Shown here: positions 6,671 through 8,964 of the stretch, piece after piece | Position numbering within the stretch: position 1 is the stretch's first letter | Layout: each line of letters opens with the position of its first letter | Assembly (NCBI RefSeq): GCF_900764565.1 | Contig: NZ_CAAFOM010000038.1 | Span: forward strand, 1-8,964 | Source: an uncultured Catenibacterium sp. | GTDB taxonomy: Bacteria; Bacillota_I; Bacilli_A; Erysipelotrichales; Coprobacillaceae | Length of the DNA: 8,964 nt | Direction: 5' to 3' | Position numbers and translations under genes: made by a program | The notes under the pieces: model-generated | The model's database searches: none | Seen by the model: the letters and a program-made list of their open reading frames with translations, nothing else | Told to the model about the DNA's origin: nothing

Positions 6671-6926
6671 AGATGTCATACTTGTTCCTTATATTAGAAA
6701 TTGCAGTATCTCCCTCTACTGTGTTTTCAGATTTTACATCTTTCAAACCATCTAGGATTGTTTTTGCTTCATCCATCTTTCTCATGGTTTTTTCATAATA
6801 ATCGATATCCATGACAACCAATCTGCCGTATCCATTCTTGGTTACGAATACAGGACCGTTTTCTTCTGCACAGAGACGTTCTACTTCAACCGTATTTTTC
6901 AAATCACGCATTGGAATAATCTTCAT
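6669..6926 (-). CDS. Phd/YefM-family type II antitoxin, apparently without a toxin
   Basis: This 85-aa protein matches the Phd/YefM antitoxin pattern: an N-terminal DNA-binding half starting MKIIPMRDLKNT, then the block GPVFVTKNGYGRLVVMDIDYYE (about 24-45), in which the T-K-N-G turn is diagnostic, then an acidic, probably disordered tail (about 50-85) that would wrap a toxin. The ribosome binding site AAAGGAGC lies 8 nt before the ATG. In this family a RelE/ParE-type toxin gene normally starts within a few bases after the antitoxin stop. Here the stop codon itself is the edge of the transporter remnant, and neither strand of the following 200 bp encodes a toxin. The gene is complete, has a good promoter with a palindromic operator, and is probably expressed. 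It could protect against a toxin encoded elsewhere or simply be left over. Confidence 0.88.
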   Translation of the reverse strand: MKIIPMRDLKNTVEVERLCAEENGPVFVTKNGYGRLVVMDIDYYEKTMRKMDEAKTILDGLKDVKSENTVEGDTAISNIRNKYDI

Positions 6927-6944
6927 AGAATCAGCTCCTTTCTT

Positions 6945-6974
6945 GTGACTAAATTATAACCTATATTTAGCCAC
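6945..6974 (-). promoter_or_regulatory. Antitoxin promoter with palindromic operator
   Basis: On the minus strand GTGGCTAAAT (6974-6965) and ATTTAGTCAC (6954-6945) form an inverted repeat matching 9 of 10 bases around a 10-bp centre. The -10 TATAAT (6958-6953) lies within it. The hexamer 17 bp upstream (TTATAT, 6981-6976) is a poor -35. A palindrome over the -10 is the usual arrangement for Phd/YefM autorepression, so this is likely the operator bound by the antitoxin. The rest of the 6927-7004 gap shows nothing else. Confidence 0.65.
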
Positions 6975-7004
6975 AATATAAATGGCTGTGAATTATTACG
7001 ATTT

Positions 7005-7032
7005 AAAAAACGACACAATCAAGTGTCGTTTT
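7005..7032 (-). terminator. Terminator of the SDR-transporter operon (right copy)
   Basis: A perfect 10-bp stem (7007-7016 with 7023-7032) with a 6-nt loop, followed on the minus strand by six T (7010-7005). It starts 4 nt after the transporter stop codon. Confidence 0.88.
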
Positions 7033-7217
7033 AATGTTAGTTCATAGTTTTCTGTAATTTCTTAGCTACTAATACTAATACAATTGCAAGTGCTGCAAGA
7101 ATAGCTGAACCGATATAACCCATTACATAAGAACCAGTCGCATCGAAGAAGCTTGCTGAAATCTTAGGACCTACAAAAGCACCAATACCATAACCAATAA
7201 AGATTAAGCCATAGTTT
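7005..7217. repeat. Right copy of the diverged direct repeat (within the intact transporter)
   Basis: This is the partner of 6457-6670. It covers the transporter terminator and codons 346-404 of the intact gene. Because it is continuous with a full-length gene, it is the functional copy. The 6671-7004 segment between the copies holds only the antitoxin gene and its promoter. Confidence 0.88.
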
Positions 7218-8251
7218 CTGTTATAGAACTTAGAACCAAAGATGATCTTAACCATAGGTGCAAATACTACAAGTAATCCACCAAATGAGAATCCTACTAA
7301 GGCGATACATAAGATGAAGTATGCATAAGAATGAGCCATAGTTAACATCAACATTGAGATACCATTAATAAGTAATACAAGAATAAGTGAGTTCCATCCC
7401 TTTAATTTATCATAGATAAAACCAAATGAGATACGACCAAACATATTAAATAAAGTCATAAGTGATACACAAAGTGCTGCACTCATTGCATTTAAACCAA
7501 TCTGTTTCTGAGCGATTGGTGAAGTAGCAGATACCATCATAGTGCCTGCTGCATTCGCAAAGATAAACATAACAACTAATACCCAGAAGATAGGAGTTTT
7601 AACCATCTGTGGGATGTTATAGTCTTTTGTATTTAATTCTTTAGATTGTGTAGTTGATGGTGTCCATCCTTCAGGAGTCCATCCATCAGGACAAGGTACA
7701 ATCATCCAAGCAACAGCACCAACACCAATTAAGAAAATCACACCAAGAATCTTACATGCAGTCTGTGCACCATATGCAGAGATAAGCATCTGTGCTACTG
7801 GTGACATAATGAATGGTCCACATGCAGCTCCAGCCTGTACTAAACCAGAAATAGAACCACTCTTATCTGGGAACCACTTTAAAGCTGTTGGAAGACATGC
7901 TGGATAGATCATACCAGCACCAGCACCTGCAATCACACCATAAGCTACATATAAGAATGGGATTGTATTCGCAAAACCTGTTAATACCCATCCACCTGCA
8001 AATAATGCAAGACCCATATAGATGGCAACTCTAGGCTGTAACTTTTCAGCTAAGATACCACCGATAAAGCCTACAGCACAGTAAATAAACATATAAATAG
8101 TATAAGCCATTGAGAAATCAGAAGTACTCCATCCAAACTGATTACATAATGGCAAACAGAATAAACTGAAGAAGGCAGTGGCAGAAGTGAATAAAGACTG
8201 AATCCATACTCCTGCAAACACACGCCAGCGAGTTGCTTTAGTAATATTCAT
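7037..8251 (-). CDS. OFA-family (oxalate/formate antiporter-like) MFS transporter
   Basis: This 404-aa carrier has about twelve membrane helices, six on each side of a hydrophilic loop (about 186-218). It begins with WRVFAGVWIQSL and a WSTSDFSMAYTI segment (41-52), typical of the OFA group. GAGAGMIYP (109-117) with KWFPDKSGSISGLVQAG (125-141) is the group's helix 4/5 signature. Short forms of MFS motif A appear after helix 2 (AEKLQPR, 68-74) and helix 8 (GRISFGFIYDKLKG, 272-285). OFA members exchange small carboxylates such as oxalate, formate or lactate; the substrate here is unknown. The gene follows the SDR gene by 10 nt with the ribosome binding site overlapping its stop, so they form an operon ending in the terminator at 7005-7032. 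A broken copy of its last 59 codons lies at 6489-6670. Confidence 0.9.
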   Translation of the reverse strand: MNITKATRWRVFAGVWIQSLFTSATAFFSLFCLPLCNQFGWSTSDFSMAYTIYMFIYCAVGFIGGILAEKLQPRVAIYMGLALFAGGWVLTGFANTIPFLYVAYGVIAGAGAGMIYPACLPTALKWFPDKSGSISGLVQAGAACGPFIMSPVAQMLISAYGAQTACKILGVIFLIGVGAVAWMIVPCPDGWTPEGWTPSTTQSKELNTKDYNIPQMVKTPIFWVLVVMFIFANAAGTMMVSATSPIAQKQIGLNAMSAALCVSLMTLFNMFGRISFGFIYDKLKGWNSLILVLLINGISMLMLTMAHSYAYFILCIALVGFSFGGLLVVFAPMVKIIFGSKFYNRNYGLIFIGYGIGAFVGPKISASFFDATGSYVMGYIGSAILAALAIVLVLVAKKLQKTMN

Positions 8252-8257
8252 GACAAT

Positions 8258-8263
8258 CCTCCT
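8258..8263 (-). promoter_or_regulatory. Transporter ribosome binding site overlapping the SDR stop codon
   Basis: On the minus strand a perfect AGGAGG (8263-8258) begins at the second base of the SDR TAG stop (8264-8262) and lies 6 nt before the transporter ATG. Ribosomes finishing the SDR protein would cover it, so translational coupling is likely. Confidence 0.85.
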
Positions 8264-8936
8264 ACTGTAATGTACCTAAGTCTAAAGCGACTTCACGGCC
8301 ATTAAATTTACCTGCTTCACGACTAGTACCTAACCAATAAACCATAGAAGAAATATCTTCTACATCAAGGAATGGTACACCATTATACATTTCTTCAACA
8401 GATTTGAAATCCTTACCTGTTAAATCATTAATGAACTGTACATATTCCATTGTTTCACACATAGGTGTTTTCACCTTTGTAGGGCATAATGCATTCACGA
8501 TAATACCCTTAGAACCTACTTCTTTCGCAAGTGTCTTAGTTAAACCTAAGATCCCCCATTTACTCATACAATAAGTCGCAAGCTTTGGTGTACCATATAA
8601 TCCTGAAGTTGAAGAAATATTAATAATACGTCCAAATCCCTGTTTCAACATATACTGTGCTGCATACTTATCTGTACGCCAAGTACCAATAAGGTTAATG
8701 CTGATGACTTTTTCTACCTGTTCATCTGTTAATTCCCAAGTGTAAGCGAAGTTAATAACTCCTGCATTCGCAATGACAACGTCAATACGTCCGAATGTAT
8801 CCCATGCTCTCTTGAATAAGTTTTCCATATCTTCTGTAGAAGTGATGTTAGCTTTTACAGCTAAAACCTTTGCACCTATTGATTCACAATGTGCGATTGT
8901 TTCCTTAAATGAATCACTTGTTGGTTCCTGCATATC
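8262..8936 (-). CDS. Short-chain dehydrogenase/reductase (SDR), N-terminus missing at contig end
   Basis: The genomic part encodes 224 residues, beginning DMQEPTSDSF. Counting from there it shows the NAG motif (57-59, in IANAG), the structural Asn81, and the catalytic Ser109, Tyr122 and Lys126 (ISSTSG, then YCMSK). After Lys126 come GLTKTLAKEVG and VNALCPTKVKTPM, and the end DISSMVYWLGTSREAGKFNG is typical of classical SDRs. The nucleotide-binding TGxxxGxG motif and first strands, about 40 residues, are missing because the contig ends. The frame stays open to a GTG at 8951, but its first five residues (read as MLFRS) are sequencing adapter, not protein. The VNALCPTKVKTPM block resembles carveol-dehydrogenase-like or mycofactocin-type SDRs, at low certainty. 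The enzyme likely oxidises or reduces an alcohol/ketone with NAD(P); its substrate may be moved by the coupled OFA carrier. Confidence 0.9.
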   Translation of the reverse strand, partial: DMQEPTSDSFKETIAHCESIGAKVLAVKANITSTEDMENLFKRAWDTFGRIDVVIANAGVINFAYTWELTDEQVEKVISINLIGTWRTDKYAAQYMLKQGFGRIINISSTSGLYGTPKLATYCMSKWGILGLTKTLAKEVGSKGIIVNALCPTKVKTPMCETMEYVQFINDLTGKDFKSVEEMYNGVPFLDVEDISSMVYWLGTSREAGKFNGREVALDLGTLQ

Positions 8937-8964
8937 AGATCGGAAGAGCACACGTCTGAACTCC
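8937..8964 (+). other. Illumina TruSeq adapter sequence at contig end (artefact)
   Basis: From 8937 the sequence reads AGATCGGAAGAGC and continues ACACGTCTGAACTCC, which is the 3' adapter seen on Illumina read-through from short inserts (28 bases match, ending with the window). It is not genomic. The first A or two at the join could belong to either source. Confidence 0.97.

Noticed and set aside
6457..7217. Insertion sequence or transposon with the two repeats as ends
   Set aside because: There is no transposase, no terminal inverted repeats, and the copies are diverged parts of a gene rather than short target duplications.
7037..8936. Bile acid (bai-type) SDR plus transporter pair
   Set aside because: The carrier belongs to the OFA group rather than the BaiG type, and nothing specific in the SDR points to steroid substrates.

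Overview
The window looks like a piece of an AT-rich Bacillota (Firmicutes) chromosome. The codons are A/T-rich (TTA leucine, AAA/GAA), the ribosome binding sites are strong AGGAGG-type, the intrinsic terminators are U-rich, and the gene families (OppABCDF, an OFA-type MFS carrier, an AAA ATPase with a DUF4143 domain, a Phd/YefM antitoxin) are common in gut Bacillota. An Erysipelotrichia-like host (Catenibacterium or Holdemanella type) is a guess only. The last 28 bases (8937-8964) are not biological: they match the Illumina TruSeq 3' adapter, so the window ends at the physical end of an assembled contig.

Left part (1-4908, plus strand): an oligopeptide ABC importer operon, oppA (5' end missing)-oppB-oppC-oppD-oppF. 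The genes are tightly packed: 1 nt between B and C, 2 nt between C and D, and a 14-nt overlap of D and F. OppA captures peptides outside the cell, OppB/OppC form the membrane channel, and OppD/OppF hydrolyse ATP. A perfect 13-bp hairpin followed by a T-rich stretch lies between oppA and oppB and probably reduces transcription of the channel and ATPase genes relative to the binding protein. A strong terminator follows oppF.

Middle part (4909-6457): an array of six palindromic units with a 33-bp period, ending in a promoter (the -35 lies inside the last unit), then a 432-aa AAA ATPase with a DUF4143/PD-(D/E)XK-like C-terminus. Its glutamine codons differ from those of the opp genes. The array plus the ATPase look like one self-contained, possibly acquired, module.

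Mosaic part (6457-7217): two diverged direct copies of about 213 bp. Each holds the last 59 codons of an OFA-type transporter plus its terminator hairpin. The left copy is a broken remnant. Between the copies lies a complete Phd/YefM-type antitoxin gene with its own promoter and palindromic operator, but no toxin. The copy boundaries coincide with the stop codons of the ATPase (left) and the antitoxin (right).

Right part (7005-8936, minus strand): an SDR oxidoreductase (N-terminus cut off by the contig end) followed by an intact OFA-type MFS carrier. The carrier's ribosome binding site overlaps the SDR stop codon, so the two are probably translated together. The pair suggests uptake or exchange of a small organic compound and its oxidation or reduction; the substrate cannot be read from the sequence.

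The least explained element is the palindromic 33-bp array with its ATPase. The mosaic around the orphan antitoxin comes second.
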